From: Lacrimispora algidixylanolytica
GTDB lineage: Bacteria; Bacillota; Clostridia; Lachnospirales; Lachnospiraceae
DNA: 64,000 bases
Reading direction: 5' to 3'
Assembly (NCBI RefSeq): GCF_003609635.1
Contig: NZ_MCIA01000017.1
Span: 1-64,000, forward strand
Shown piece by piece: positions 26,101 to 35,036 of the stretch. Within the stretch, counting starts at the first letter, position 1; each line of letters starts with the position of its first letter. The position numbers and the translations under genes were made by a program. The notes under the pieces were generated by a model, which did not search any database, was not told the DNA's origin, and saw only the letters and a list, made by a program, of their open reading frames with translations.

Positions 26101-26936
26101 TATAGACCAATCACTGCTGATATGCCAAAATATAAAATTACCACAGTTCCAAGCACGATTCTATAATATCCGAAGAATTTAAAATCGTGTTGTCTGATAT
26201 ATCCCATTAAGAACTTGATGGCGTAAATAGAAACCACAAAGGCAACCACCATACCAAGGATTAGATAAAATATCTGGGACCCACTAAAGTTTGATCCGTA
26301 TTTCACAACCTTTAGAAGACTTGCGCCAAACATAACTGGGATTCCAAGGAAAAAGGAAAACTCTGCAGAAGCCGCTCTGGAGCATCCTAATATCATGGCG
26401 CCAAGAATGGTGGCACCGGACCTTGATGTACCAGGAATAAGAGCCAGAAGCTGGAAGAGGCCTACATAGAGGGCTGTCTGATAAGAGATATCTCCCACTT
26501 TTTGCACATCAAAGGTCTTATATTGATTTCTGCTTTCAATAACCAAAAATAACACACCGTAGATAATTAAGGTAGCCGCAACCACATAGCCGTTCATTAA
26601 GTATTCATCAAGGATATCATCGACTAAGAATCCAATAATCGCTGCCGGCATACAAGCTAAGATGATCTTGCTCCATAAAACTAAAGTGGCCTTTGTCTGG
26701 GCCGGCTTCTTTTTTAGGGAAAAAGGATTAAGCTTATCAAAGTATAATACGACGACCGCAAGTATGGCTCCTAACTGAATCACAACTAAAAACATGTTCT
26801 TAAAGGCTGCCGGCTGGCTCAGGTGAATGATCTCATCCACCAATATCATGTGGCCGGTGCTGCTAATCGGAAGCCACTCGGTAAAGCCTTCTACAATTCC
26901 CAGTACCAGAACTTTTAAAATCTCTAAAATATTCAT
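26100..26936 (-). CDS. uppP: Undecaprenyl-diphosphatase UppP (BacA)
   Basis: 278 residues, about eight membrane segments. Motifs 'GIVEGFTEWLPISSTGHM' and 'LIPGTSRSGATILGAMILG' are the conserved (E/Q)-rich and PGxSRSG active-site signatures. It dephosphorylates undecaprenyl diphosphate for cell-wall lipid carrier recycling and can give bacitracin resistance. Last gene of the hisH-hisF-ung-uppP run. Confidence 0.97.
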   Translation of the reverse strand: MNILEILKVLVLGIVEGFTEWLPISSTGHMILVDEIIHLSQPAAFKNMFLVVIQLGAILAVVVLYFDKLNPFSLKKKPAQTKATLVLWSKIILACMPAAIIGFLVDDILDEYLMNGYVVAATLIIYGVLFLVIESRNQYKTFDVQKVGDISYQTALYVGLFQLLALIPGTSRSGATILGAMILGCSRAASAEFSFFLGIPVMFGASLLKVVKYGSNFSGSQIFYLILGMVVAFVVSIYAIKFLMGYIRQHDFKFFGYYRIVLGTVVILYFGISAVIGL

Positions 26937-26951
26937 TCCATTCCCTCTGCT

Positions 26952-27629
26952 TTATTCTATATTTTCGATCTGCCAGTCGATCGGCTCAACTCCATTGGCT
27001 TTTAAAAAGGCATTGGCCTTGCTAAAATGTTTGCAACCGAAAAACCCTCGGTAAGAGGAAAGCGGACTGGGATGTGGCGCTTCCAATATGAGGTGTTTGG
27101 GGTTTGTAAGCATTGCTTTCTTATTCTGGGCTGGACGACCCCAAAGAAGAAATACCATAGGCCGGTCCTCTTCATTTAAGATACGGATTGCTGCATCGGT
27201 AAACTTCTCCCAACCAATTCCCTGATGTGAGTTGGCTGCATGAGCACGAACCGTTAGAACCGTATTTAAAAGCATGACTCCTTGATCTGACCACTTCTTT
27301 AGATAGCCATGGCTTGGAATCTCACAACCTAAGTCTTCACTCAATTCCTTATAAATATTTACAAGAGACGGTGGGATATCAACATCAGGTTTTACGGAGA
27401 AACAAAGACCGTGTGCCTGACCATGATTATGATAAGGATCCTGACCTAATATCACTGCCTTTACCTTGGATAGAGGGGTAAACATAAACGCATTAAATAT
27501 ATCATCAGGTTCCGGGAAAACCTTTCCTGATTCATATTCTTCCTTCACCTTCTGATAAAGTTCCCTGTAATACGGTTTTTTAAACTCCTCACTTAAGGGG
27601 GATTTCCAGTCATTTTCAATAGCTCCCAT
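26952..27629 (-). CDS. ung: Uracil-DNA glycosylase, family 1
   Basis: 225 residues. 'GQDPYHNHGQAHGLCFSV' contains the catalytic Asp of motif A, 'LLNTVLTVRAHAANSHQGIGWE' is also conserved, and 'HPSPLSSYRGFFGCKHF' holds the catalytic His and minor-groove loop. Removes uracil from DNA. It has AAAGGAG before the start and lies 16 bp after hisF and 15 bp before uppP. Confidence 0.97.
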   Translation of the reverse strand: MGAIENDWKSPLSEEFKKPYYRELYQKVKEEYESGKVFPEPDDIFNAFMFTPLSKVKAVILGQDPYHNHGQAHGLCFSVKPDVDIPPSLVNIYKELSEDLGCEIPSHGYLKKWSDQGVMLLNTVLTVRAHAANSHQGIGWEKFTDAAIRILNEEDRPMVFLLWGRPAQNKKAMLTNPKHLILEAPHPSPLSSYRGFFGCKHFSKANAFLKANGVEPIDWQIENIE

Positions 27630-27645
27630 TTTTTCTCCTTTGCAT

Positions 27646-28407
27646 CTAAATCCTTACGGGTATCCCTGAATTTCTTAAATACCCCTTTAATTCCATAATA
27701 TCAAGTTCTTTGTAATGAAACAGGGAAGCTGCCAGTGCGGCATCTGCCTTCCCTTCTGTTAAGGCATGTTTAAAATGTTCCATCGTTCCTGCACCCCCGG
27801 AGGCAATGACTGGAACGGAAACATTCTCTGCAATGATACGGTTTAATTCATTGTCATATCCGGCTTTTGTACCGTCGCAATCCATGCTGGTAAGGAGTAT
27901 CTCCCCGGCGCCAAGACGGTCTGCTTCTCTTGCCCACTCTATGGCATCAAGTCCGGTATCAAGCCTTCCACCATTTTTATAGACGCTCCAACCGCTTCCG
28001 TCTTCCCGTCTTTTGGCGTCTATGGCAACCACCACACACTGACGACCAAACTTATCTGCGGCATCGGAAATGAGCCTTTTATTATTAAGTGCGGAAGAAT
28101 TAATGGAAATCTTATCTGCGCCTTCTCTTAAAAGCATCTTAAAATCATCAACGGTTCGGATTCCTCCGCCTACAGTAAAAGGAATGAACACCTTCTCCGC
28201 CACCCGGCGCACCATATCCACCACGGTGCTTCGGTTATCTGAGGAAGCGGTGATATCTAAAAACACCATTTCATCTGCTCCTGCTTTATCATAAGCTGCC
28301 GCAATCTCTACAGGGTCACCAGCATCCTTTAAATCTACGAAATTAACTCCTTTTACCACTCTTCCATTATGTACGTCCAGGCATGGTATGATTCTTTTCG
28401 TCAGCAT
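27646..28407 (-). CDS. hisF: Imidazole glycerol phosphate synthase, cyclase subunit HisF
   Basis: 253 residues. The TIM barrel starts '[19 protein letters not shown]' with the catalytic Asp11 region; the second catalytic Asp is in 'VVAIDAKR', and phosphate loops include 'GGGIRT' and 'ASGGAG'. It uses ammonia from HisH to make IGP and AICAR in histidine synthesis. Only hisH and hisF of the pathway are in this window. GGAGG precedes the start. Confidence 0.97.
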   Translation of the reverse strand: MLTKRIIPCLDVHNGRVVKGVNFVDLKDAGDPVEIAAAYDKAGADEMVFLDITASSDNRSTVVDMVRRVAEKVFIPFTVGGGIRTVDDFKMLLREGADKISINSSALNNKRLISDAADKFGRQCVVVAIDAKRREDGSGWSVYKNGGRLDTGLDAIEWAREADRLGAGEILLTSMDCDGTKAGYDNELNRIIAENVSVPVIASGGAGTMEHFKHALTEGKADAALAASLFHYKELDIMELKGYLRNSGIPVRI

Positions 28408-28418
28408 CCGGCTCCTCC

Positions 28419-29027
28419 TTAGGTCAGTTCAATGAAATTTTTTAAGATTTTAAGACCTGTATCACTGCTCTTTTCTGGATGGAACTGGCAGGCAAAAACA
28501 TTTCCCCGTTCCACCGAGGCTCCAAAGGTTAGACCATACTCCGCCGTTGCTGCCACATCGGATTGCCGCTCTGCTTCTAAATAATATGAATGGACAAAGT
28601 AAACATATTCCCCAGAATTAATTCCTTTAAAAAGTTTAGCTTCTGGTTTTATATTGAGAGAGTTCCACCCCATATGGGGGACCTTCAAACCAAGGGTCTC
28701 CGGAAATCGAATAATTTTGCCTGGCAATAACCCAAGTCCTTTGACTCCTTCTGACTCTTGGCTACTTTCGAAAAAGAGCTGAAGTCCCAGACAAATTCCA
28801 AGAAGGGGAGTCCCCTTTTCTGCCACTTTTTGAATTACTTCCACCAGTCCATACTGATGAAGCTTCTCCATAGCTTCTCCAAATGCCCCCACTCCCGGAA
28901 GTATCACTTTATCCGCAGAAAGGAGTATTTCCTTATCTCTCGATATAACAGGGGGTTCCCCTAGCGAAACCAGGGCTTTTTCCACACTTTTTAAATTTCC
29001 GGCATCGTAGTCAATAATCGCAATCAT
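28419..29027 (-). CDS. hisH: Imidazole glycerol phosphate synthase, glutaminase subunit HisH
   Basis: 202 residues, class I glutamine amidotransferase. The catalytic Cys is in '[13 protein letters not shown]' and the His/Glu pair in 'CQFHPEKS'. Start chosen at ATG 29027 with GAGGTGG five bases upstream; a GTG three codons earlier lies within that site. Supplies ammonia to HisF, encoded 11 bp downstream. Confidence 0.96.
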   Translation of the reverse strand: MIAIIDYDAGNLKSVEKALVSLGEPPVISRDKEILLSADKVILPGVGAFGEAMEKLHQYGLVEVIQKVAEKGTPLLGICLGLQLFFESSQESEGVKGLGLLPGKIIRFPETLGLKVPHMGWNSLNIKPEAKLFKGINSGEYVYFVHSYYLEAERQSDVAATAEYGLTFGASVERGNVFACQFHPEKSSDTGLKILKNFIELT

Positions 29028-29098
29028 AGCAGCCACCTCTTTACGCCTTTTTTCAACATTTTAGCACAGTCCCTTGTATTGTACAACGCTAAAAGCAA

Positions 29099-29713
29099 CT
29101 ATAAATTACGAAGAAATTCTAAAGAATTTTCTGAAATAGAATCCGCTTTCCCTTTCACAGTCTCGGATAATTGGGAAAAGGAGCCGTGAATCCGGTATAA
29201 ATGAGCCTTATTATTAATAGAAGCTGTTTTCTCAAAAGGCCACCGGATGACCGTAGGCGTTTGAAATCCAACCCCAAGTTCCAGAATGAGTACTCTTTTA
29301 TTTAAGGTAGCAGAAAGCCAATAAGTATAAGCATTCCACTGGGGAAGATACCCCTCTTCGATGTAATCCTCCGCCTGTATGGTATTACCGGTAAGCGGTT
29401 GTCCACAGTGAGGGCAGATATCATCTGGGATTTCTCCTTGCTCCCAGATATCCTTTGTACATGATTTGGAGCACTGTCTCCAGCTTACATTGCCGCAAGG
29501 TGCCACGATTCTTCTCTGATCCAGGGATGATTTCCTGATCTCTCCATCTGTGACCGTAGTTACAATAAAATAATCCTTATCCTGAATCAATTCTCCAAGC
29601 TTATCATAAAGAACCTGTATGTCTACGGCTTCCTGGGATTTCCACTCTTCCCCGATTCCAATTAATAGTTTTTCACAATTTTTTATTTCTTCCACTAATG
29701 TTTCTTTTATCAT
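29099..29713 (-). CDS. Degenerate Sir2-like (sirtuin-fold) protein
   Basis: 204 residues. The order of elements follows sirtuins: 'YFIVTTVTDGE' (in place of TQNIDxLH), then 'APCGNVSWRQC' in place of E(L/I)HG, a four-Cys zinc site (C81, C85, C100, C103), and the C-terminal 'VLILELGVGFQTPTVIRWPFE'. The catalytic His of the HG motif is Cys73, the NID Asn is lost, and the N-terminal GAGxS NAD loop is reduced to 'GIGEEW'. It is unlikely to be a normal NAD-dependent deacylase. Similar short sirtuin-like proteins are thought to be common in clostridia. Sits alone, 71 bp upstream of hisH. Confidence 0.7.
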   Translation of the reverse strand: MIKETLVEEIKNCEKLLIGIGEEWKSQEAVDIQVLYDKLGELIQDKDYFIVTTVTDGEIRKSSLDQRRIVAPCGNVSWRQCSKSCTKDIWEQGEIPDDICPHCGQPLTGNTIQAEDYIEEGYLPQWNAYTYWLSATLNKRVLILELGVGFQTPTVIRWPFEKTASINNKAHLYRIHGSFSQLSETVKGKADSISENSLEFLRNL

Positions 29714-29793
29714 AATAGTTATCCACCTTTTGTTAGAAGTATTTCTCTATTATACATCAATGGCAATCTTAAGAAAAGATGGAAATTCTGACC

Positions 29794-29823
29794 TTGCGGC
29801 CCTCTATGTATCTATGCTATACT
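29794..29823 (+). promoter_or_regulatory. Possible promoter of the DUF4430/ECF operon
   Basis: TTGCGG (29794-29799), 18-bp spacer and TATACT (29818-29823), 40 bp upstream of the first start codon. Reasonable but not consensus -35. Confidence 0.4.
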
Positions 29824-29863
29824 AATCCATGCATGAAAGATAAACAAAGGAAGTAAGCCATCT

Positions 29864-30295
29864 ATGAATAAACATATTAAGCTTTCTCCCTTACTGGGAG
29901 GCTTTGCTGCTATTGCAGTTTTAACACTACTGCTCGTTATATACAGTCTGACAAGACCAGTTACCATTGTAGGAACAAAGAATATTTCCATTGATGTCGC
30001 ATATGAAGATGGAACGAAAGAGCATTATGAGACCACTACGGAAGCTCAATTTCTGCTGGAGGCCACTGAGTCCATTCCTGATCTTAAGATAGAAGGAAAC
30101 ACAAGCGACGAATTTGGTCTTATGATAACTGCCATCAATGGGACAAGTGCCGATTATCAAAAGGACCATGCCTACTGGGCCATTCTTTTGGATGGGGAGC
30201 CTTGCAGTTATGGAATTAGCCAGCAACCCATAAAGGATAAGGAAACATATACGTTTCAGTATACCTCTGCAAAAGAGGAGGCCGCGAAGCCATGA
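29864..30295 (+). CDS. Membrane-anchored DUF4430 domain protein
   Basis: 143 residues. TM or signal anchor at about residues 9-29, then a DUF4430-type domain: 'ISIDVAYEDGTKEHYETTTEA', 'GLMITAINGTSADYQKDHAYWAILLDGEPCSYGI', 'DKETYTFQY'. DUF4430 shares the fold of the C-terminal domain of intrinsic factor/transcobalamin and often sits beside ECF transporters. It overlaps the next gene by 4 bp (ATGA). Likely an extracellular ligand-binding partner of the S component; cobalamin or a related compound is an inference. Confidence 0.75.
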   Translation: MNKHIKLSPLLGGFAAIAVLTLLLVIYSLTRPVTIVGTKNISIDVAYEDGTKEHYETTTEAQFLLEATESIPDLKIEGNTSDEFGLMITAINGTSADYQKDHAYWAILLDGEPCSYGISQQPIKDKETYTFQYTSAKEEAAKP

Positions 30296-30801
30296 AACCC
30301 CTTCCCAAACTGACGACCAATGAGCTGGTACGGGATGCTCTGCTCGCTGCAATTTTATTTGTCAGCCAGGTAAGTCTTGCCTGGATCAGTAACGTGGAGT
30401 TAGTCTCCCTGCTGCTGATTTTATATACTCTGGTATTTAAAAAACACGTATGGCTGATCCTGTACGTGTTTATTGTATTGGAGGGACTTGTTTATGGGTT
30501 TGGGTTGTGGTGGTTTTCCTACCTGTATGTATGGCCGATTCTTCCAGCCGCAGTATTTCTGTTTATCAGAGTAACCCCACCAAAGCCATTTGTCATATCC
30601 ATCTTATCTGGAATATTTGGTATGCTCTTTGGTTTATTCTGTGCCTTATCCTACCTGGTATTAGCAGGTCCTGGTGCGGCCTTTATCTGGTGGACCGCCG
30701 GAATTCCCTTTGATATCGTACATGGAATCGGTAATTTTGTTCTGTCCCTCATCTTGTTTTCGCCGTTATATCGGCTTCTTACTGCATTAAATCGAATCTA
30801 A
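30292..30801 (+). CDS. ECF-type transporter S component, substrate unknown
   Basis: 169 residues, almost wholly hydrophobic with five to six membrane helices (about 17-35, 37-52, 55-78, 82-93, 97-130, 145-162), the size of an energy-coupling-factor S component. 'LVRDALLAAILFVSQVSLAW' resembles the N-terminal 'R..a..AALLAAL' of such proteins. Coupled to the DUF4430 gene; no EcfA or EcfT genes are here, so it would use the shared module. Substrate not readable. Confidence 0.7.
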   Translation: MKPLPKLTTNELVRDALLAAILFVSQVSLAWISNVELVSLLLILYTLVFKKHVWLILYVFIVLEGLVYGFGLWWFSYLYVWPILPAAVFLFIRVTPPKPFVISILSGIFGMLFGLFCALSYLVLAGPGAAFIWWTAGIPFDIVHGIGNFVLSLILFSPLYRLLTALNRI

Positions 30802-30824
30802 TTAAGGAAAAGGAGTAATTGCTT

Positions 30825-32030
30825 ATGGAATCAGCAATTGTTAAAATTAAAAAAGGAGAGGCCCGCGCCTTAAAAGCTGGAGGTATGTGGATCTTTGATA
30901 ATGAGATCGATACCATTACCGGTGACTTCACCAATGGAGATATTGTTACCGTAGAGGATTTTGACGGTTATATTCTTGGACGAGGTTTTATAAACACCAA
31001 CTCAAAAATCACCGTTCGTATGATGACACGAAAAAAAGATACAGAAATCAACGAAGAATTTATTGAGATGAGAGTTCGAAATGCCTGGGAATACCGTAAG
31101 ACTACATCAGATACTCATAGCTGTCGCGTGATCTTTGGAGAAGCAGACTTTCTTCCTGGTATTGTTGTGGACAAGTTTTCTGACGTATTGGTGGTAGAAT
31201 CTCTCGCTCTTGGTATTGACCGTTTAAAGCCTCTTATTTTAGAAACTCTAAAACGTATCTTAAAAGAAGATGGCATCGAAATCCGAGGCATCTATGAACG
31301 TAGCGATGCCAAGGTCCGCCTCCAGGAAGGTATGGAGCGAGTAAAGGGATTTATCGGTGAACCATTTGATACAAAAGTTGAAATTGTGGAAAATGGCGTG
31401 AAATATCTGGTAGATGTAGAGGACGGTCAAAAAACAGGATTTTTCCTGGATCAGAAATACAATCGTCTCGCAATGCATCCCATCTGTAAAGGAAAACGAG
31501 TATTAGACTGCTTTACTCACACCGGTTCCTTTGCCTTAAATGCAGGAATTGCCGGAGCCGTTGAAGTTTTAGGAGTGGATGCTTCTGAACTTGGAGTCGC
31601 TCAGGCTACGGAAAATGCACGTTTAAATAATTTATCCGACCGTGTGACCTTCCAGTGTGCCGATGTTTTTGAGCTTCTTCCGGAACTGGAGAAAAAGGGA
31701 GAAAAGTTTGACGTAGTTATCCTAGACCCTCCTGCCTTTACAAAATCAAAGAACTCTTTGAAAAATGCAGTAAAGGGATATCGTGAAATCAATTTAAGAG
31801 GTATGAAGCTGGTAAAAGATGGCGGTTACTTAGCCACCTGTTCTTGCTCCCATTTTATGACACCTGAGCTTTTTACAAAGACAATCAGGGAAGCTGCTTC
31901 TAATGTCCACAAACGCCTTAGACAGGTAGAATACCGCACTCAGGCAGCCGATCACCCGATCTTGTGGACTGGAGATGATACTTCCTACTATTTAAAGTTC
32001 TATATCTTCCAGGTTTGTGACGAGAAATAG
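30825..32030 (+). CDS. Class I SAM-dependent rRNA methyltransferase (RlmI/RlmK family)
   Basis: 401 residues. N-terminal PUA-like domain (about 1-75, 'IKKGEARALKAGGMWIFDNEI'), a middle EEHEE-like domain, then the methyltransferase core with SAM motif 'VLDCFTHTGSFALNAG', 'VLGVDASELG' and catalytic region 'VILDPPAFTKSK', followed by 'CSCSHFM'. It is expected to methylate a cytosine C5 in 23S rRNA like RlmI, but the exact target is uncertain. Start ATG 30825 with AAGGAG upstream; a TTG two codons earlier is rejected. Confidence 0.9.
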   Translation: MESAIVKIKKGEARALKAGGMWIFDNEIDTITGDFTNGDIVTVEDFDGYILGRGFINTNSKITVRMMTRKKDTEINEEFIEMRVRNAWEYRKTTSDTHSCRVIFGEADFLPGIVVDKFSDVLVVESLALGIDRLKPLILETLKRILKEDGIEIRGIYERSDAKVRLQEGMERVKGFIGEPFDTKVEIVENGVKYLVDVEDGQKTGFFLDQKYNRLAMHPICKGKRVLDCFTHTGSFALNAGIAGAVEVLGVDASELGVAQATENARLNNLSDRVTFQCADVFELLPELEKKGEKFDVVILDPPAFTKSKNSLKNAVKGYREINLRGMKLVKDGGYLATCSCSHFMTPELFTKTIREAASNVHKRLRQVEYRTQAADHPILWTGDDTSYYLKFYIFQVCDEK

Positions 32031-32114
32031 ATAAAGAGAATCAGTTTGGAATTTACTTCTGAAATTAACAAATGGAAAAAATAACTAGCGCATCATCAGC
32101 AATCTACTTCTAAT

Positions 32115-32160
32115 AAAAACAGGTTCCCAATCCTTGGCGAAGGATTAGGAACCTGTTTTT
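32115..32160. terminator. Bidirectional terminator
   Basis: Stem AAAAACAGGTTCC.AATCCTT / AAGGATT.GGAACCTGTTTTT with a GGCG loop between the methyltransferase (+) and the acetyltransferase (-). Confidence 0.9.
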
Positions 32161-32180
32161 ACTTAATCAGTACTTTATGT

Positions 32181-32714
32181 TTAAAGATTACACCACTCAT
32201 CTTTTAAAATGCCATATTCATAAGTATTGGACCATATCGGCTCTCCATCTTTATTCTTTTTGAAGTATATATTTTGTATCAACAACCCTTCCCGTCTCAT
32301 GGATAAGCGTTCCATGAGTTTCCATGAACGATGATTGTCGGGATTACACATTGCAACGATACGCCTTGCTCCTAGATGTTCGAAAACATAATCAAGAAGT
32401 GCCTTTGCGCTTTCATATGCAAACCCCTGGCCTTGATAGCTTCTATTAAAAACATAGCCCAATTCCCATGTATCAAAATCTGCTTTTCCAAGATAAAGGT
32501 TTCCAATCAGCTTTCCAGTTTTCTTTAAGCAGACCCCATAAAATGATTCATTACTCGCTCTTTTTACTGCCGTTTCCTTAGCCTGATCCATCGTATGGAC
32601 CCCATAAGGCTCATACCTGACTACTTCCTCATCGGATAGGTACTCATAAAGATCCTGCCAGTCTTCTGGCTGGAACCTGCGTATGATCAAACGTTCCGTA
32701 ACGATTTCCTTCAT
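32181..32714 (-). CDS. GNAT-family N-acetyltransferase (RimJ/RimL type)
   Basis: 177 residues. 'TERLIIRRFQPEDWQDLYEYL' start, 'WELGYVFNRSYQGQGFAYESAKALLDYVF' holds the acetyl-CoA loop (Q/R-x-x-G-x-A), and 'RIVAMCNPDNHRSWKLMERLSMRREG' is typical of the RimJ/RimL-like group. It transfers acetyl from acetyl-CoA to an amine; the substrate could be a ribosomal protein N-terminus or a small molecule. GGAGG upstream of the start. Confidence 0.88.
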   Translation of the reverse strand: MKEIVTERLIIRRFQPEDWQDLYEYLSDEEVVRYEPYGVHTMDQAKETAVKRASNESFYGVCLKKTGKLIGNLYLGKADFDTWELGYVFNRSYQGQGFAYESAKALLDYVFEHLGARRIVAMCNPDNHRSWKLMERLSMRREGLLIQNIYFKKNKDGEPIWSNTYEYGILKDEWCNL

Positions 32715-32734
32715 GCTCTCCTCCTAACATTTAC

Positions 32735-33763
32735 TTAACGGTAAAACTGAGAATATACTCCACCCGGAACTACTCCGCCTCGGTACTGTGCCAATTCACT
32801 GACTGTAACCATCTGATAACCTGCTGCCGCAAGTTTCGGAATGATTTCTAAAGCCGCCGCTCCTGTCTGGGAATATAGCTCATGCATGAGGACGATATCT
32901 CCATCTTTCACCTGACTTAACACAGAATGTACGGTTTTACTTGTATTTCTGGTTTTCCAATCCAGGGTATCAATGCTCCACATAATGATTGGTGCATTCA
33001 CATTGGCAAGTACTGTATGGTTTTTTAATCCACCCGGCAACCTTACTAATACTGGCTTTACACCGCTGGCCGCGAAGACTGCATCGTTACAACGGTTGAT
33101 CTCATTTTGTATCTGCGCGCCGTTTAATTTAGTAAGATACTTATGGTCAAACGTATGGTTCCCGATTTCATGTCCCTCAGCCACCATGCGTTTAAGCTCT
33201 GTCTGGTAGGCAGCCGCCCTGCTTCCTACCACAAAAAATGTAGCTTTTCCTCCGTATTGTGCAAGAGAATCCATAATCTGATTTCCTACCGGAGCGTAAG
33301 GACCGTCATCAAATGTAAGTGCAATCATCGGCCCCGCCGGATCGATCTGTCTTCCAGTTTCAGCCGGTTGTGTCTCTGACTGCGTTGCCGGTTGTGTCTC
33401 TGGCACTGTTGCTGGTTGGGTCTCAGTCTGTGTTTCAGCTTGTCCACTTTCTCCGGTTACCGACTGCTGAGTACTGTTTCCCTGGCTGCTCTCTCCTGCT
33501 TTCTCCCCTTGTGTTGCTTGAGTTGAGCTATTTTGTGATTCAGCCTTAGTTTTTCCAGGTTGTTTTGATATATTTCCGTTTTCATCCACCCATCTGGCAA
33601 CGCCAGGGCCCTGGTTTTCATCTATCCAGCCAAGTCTTACATCCGTCCTGTCTGGAGCCGGCGCAGTCTCATCTGCCATAGATGAAAATGGTGCGGCTGG
33701 TACGAAGGCTATTACAAGTGCTATAGCCATTAAAATACTAATCCATTGTAGAAATTTTTTCAT
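32735..33763 (-). CDS. Secreted polysaccharide deacetylase (NodB domain, CE4)
   Basis: 342 residues. Signal peptide 1-30 (cleavage near SMA|DE), a short domain containing 'RLGWIDENQGPGVARWVDENG', a low-complexity Thr/Gln/Ser-rich linker (about 70-145) with repeated ETQPAT-like units, then the CE4 domain: 'ALTFDDGPYAP' (Asp pair), metal-binding 'EIGNHTFDH', 'VRLPGG', 'SIDTLDWK' and 'IVLMHE'. It removes N-acetyl groups from peptidoglycan or related glycans outside the cell. Metal ligands and catalytic base are intact. The linker suggests wall spanning. Confidence 0.92.
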   Translation of the reverse strand: MKKFLQWISILMAIALVIAFVPAAPFSSMADETAPAPDRTDVRLGWIDENQGPGVARWVDENGNISKQPGKTKAESQNSSTQATQGEKAGESSQGNSTQQSVTGESGQAETQTETQPATVPETQPATQSETQPAETGRQIDPAGPMIALTFDDGPYAPVGNQIMDSLAQYGGKATFFVVGSRAAAYQTELKRMVAEGHEIGNHTFDHKYLTKLNGAQIQNEINRCNDAVFAASGVKPVLVRLPGGLKNHTVLANVNAPIIMWSIDTLDWKTRNTSKTVHSVLSQVKDGDIVLMHELYSQTGAAALEIIPKLAAAGYQMVTVSELAQYRGGVVPGGVYSQFYR

Positions 33764-33874
33764 ATTTCTTCTCTCCTTTAACGGTTACTAACTATTACTA
33801 TACAGGAAAGAAGAAAGAATTGGAAGAATATTACTAAAAAAGTAAAGAGTCTTAAAGGAAGCTTAAACTAAACT

Positions 33875-33970
33875 GCCGTATAAAACACTATGACATATCA
33901 TATAGAAGAAATGCACAATCTCTCAGCTTTCCCCCAAGCAATCCAACCTATATGATATCTCGGCTTTTTG
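33875..33970. repeat. Long-range inverted repeat in a non-coding gap
   Basis: ATATCATATA (33895-33904) and TATATGATAT (33949-33958) are perfect inverted repeats, enclosed by GCCG (33875-33878) and CGGC (33961-33964) followed by a T-run. The plus strand could fold into a two-part stem. It may be a terminator-like structure for the SDR gene or a small RNA. Confidence 0.4.
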
Positions 33971-33979
33971 AATGTTCGT

Positions 33980-34984
33980 TTAAAAATCAAACGTTACACT
34001 AGTCAGTCTTTCACTGAGCCTCCAAAGCTTTTTTGCATAATCAGGATTAATCGCCCAAGGGCGTACTCCATTCGCTTTTAAACTATCTGCTGATACTTCT
34101 TCTGCAATATTGCAATCTTCACAATATACGCCACCCATTCCTATTAAATCATTACTTACCGCACACCAGATTGAAGTTGCTGCCCCCTGTTCTATGGTTT
34201 TAAACTCATTTGCCTGTTCATTCACTAAGGTTTTTTCTTTCTGTTCAGCCTTTTTATTTGCGTCCGTTTTAATCTCTTGTTTCACGACAGTACCATTTTC
34301 AGAAAATCTGCCCAGATCTGTAGTAGGAATTAATCCTGGGTGAACTGCAAAAGCTCTTACACAGTAATTTCTTCCAATTCTATCAAGTTCAAGGGCAAAA
34401 AGTATATTTGCTGTTTTAGATTGAGCATATCCCTTCCATTTATCATACTCTGTATGTTCAAAATTTGGATCTTCAAAATTGACCCCTCCAAGGCGCTGGG
34501 CTCTTGATGAAACAGCAACAACCCTTGCATTTCCAGATTTTTTAAGTGCCGGCCAAAGTCTTGCGGTTAATTGGAAGTGTCCTAAGTGATTGGTTGAAAA
34601 TTGAGACTCAAAACCTCTTTCATCTCTCATTAGTGGCGAAGCCATAATACCTGCGCTATTTATTAAGATATCTAACTGTCTTCCTGAAGAAAGAAACTTA
34701 TTCGAAAAATTATCGATGGAAGAAGGTTCCATAAGATCTAAAGTCTCCAGTTCTATATTGGGAATTCCAGCTACTGCTTTTTCCGCTTTTTCAATGGTTC
34801 TCGCTGGAACTATTACCGTAGCGCCCGACTGAGCTAAAACTCTGGCTGTTTCAAGACCAATTCCCGAATAACCTCCAGTTACAATTGCAGTTTTGCCAAT
34901 CAAGCTCAAATGATTGATTACATCCTCAGCGGTAGAAAAAAAGTCATATTTGGTGTCTATTGGCATTTGAATCGTATTTTTCAT
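33980..34984 (-). CDS. Short-chain dehydrogenase/reductase (retinol-dehydrogenase-like)
   Basis: 334 residues. Rossmann motif 'TAIVTGGYSGIGLETARVL', 'ILINSAGIM' (NAG), catalytic 'VAVSSRAQ' and 'YAQSK' (YxxxK). The length and C-terminal 'GGVYCEDCNIAE' fit the WWOX/retinol-dehydrogenase-like SDR group often annotated as an oxidoreductase. NAD(P)-dependent; substrate unknown. The remnant of a Crp/Fnr regulator gene lies just upstream on the same strand. Confidence 0.9.
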   Translation of the reverse strand: MKNTIQMPIDTKYDFFSTAEDVINHLSLIGKTAIVTGGYSGIGLETARVLAQSGATVIVPARTIEKAEKAVAGIPNIELETLDLMEPSSIDNFSNKFLSSGRQLDILINSAGIMASPLMRDERGFESQFSTNHLGHFQLTARLWPALKKSGNARVVAVSSRAQRLGGVNFEDPNFEHTEYDKWKGYAQSKTANILFALELDRIGRNYCVRAFAVHPGLIPTTDLGRFSENGTVVKQEIKTDANKKAEQKEKTLVNEQANEFKTIEQGAATSIWCAVSNDLIGMGGVYCEDCNIAEEVSADSLKANGVRPWAINPDYAKKLWRLSERLTSVTFDF

Positions 34985-35036
34985 ATATTTTATCCTTTCT
35001 TATTACAAAGAATTGCCTCTACAGAAGTTGAGGATT

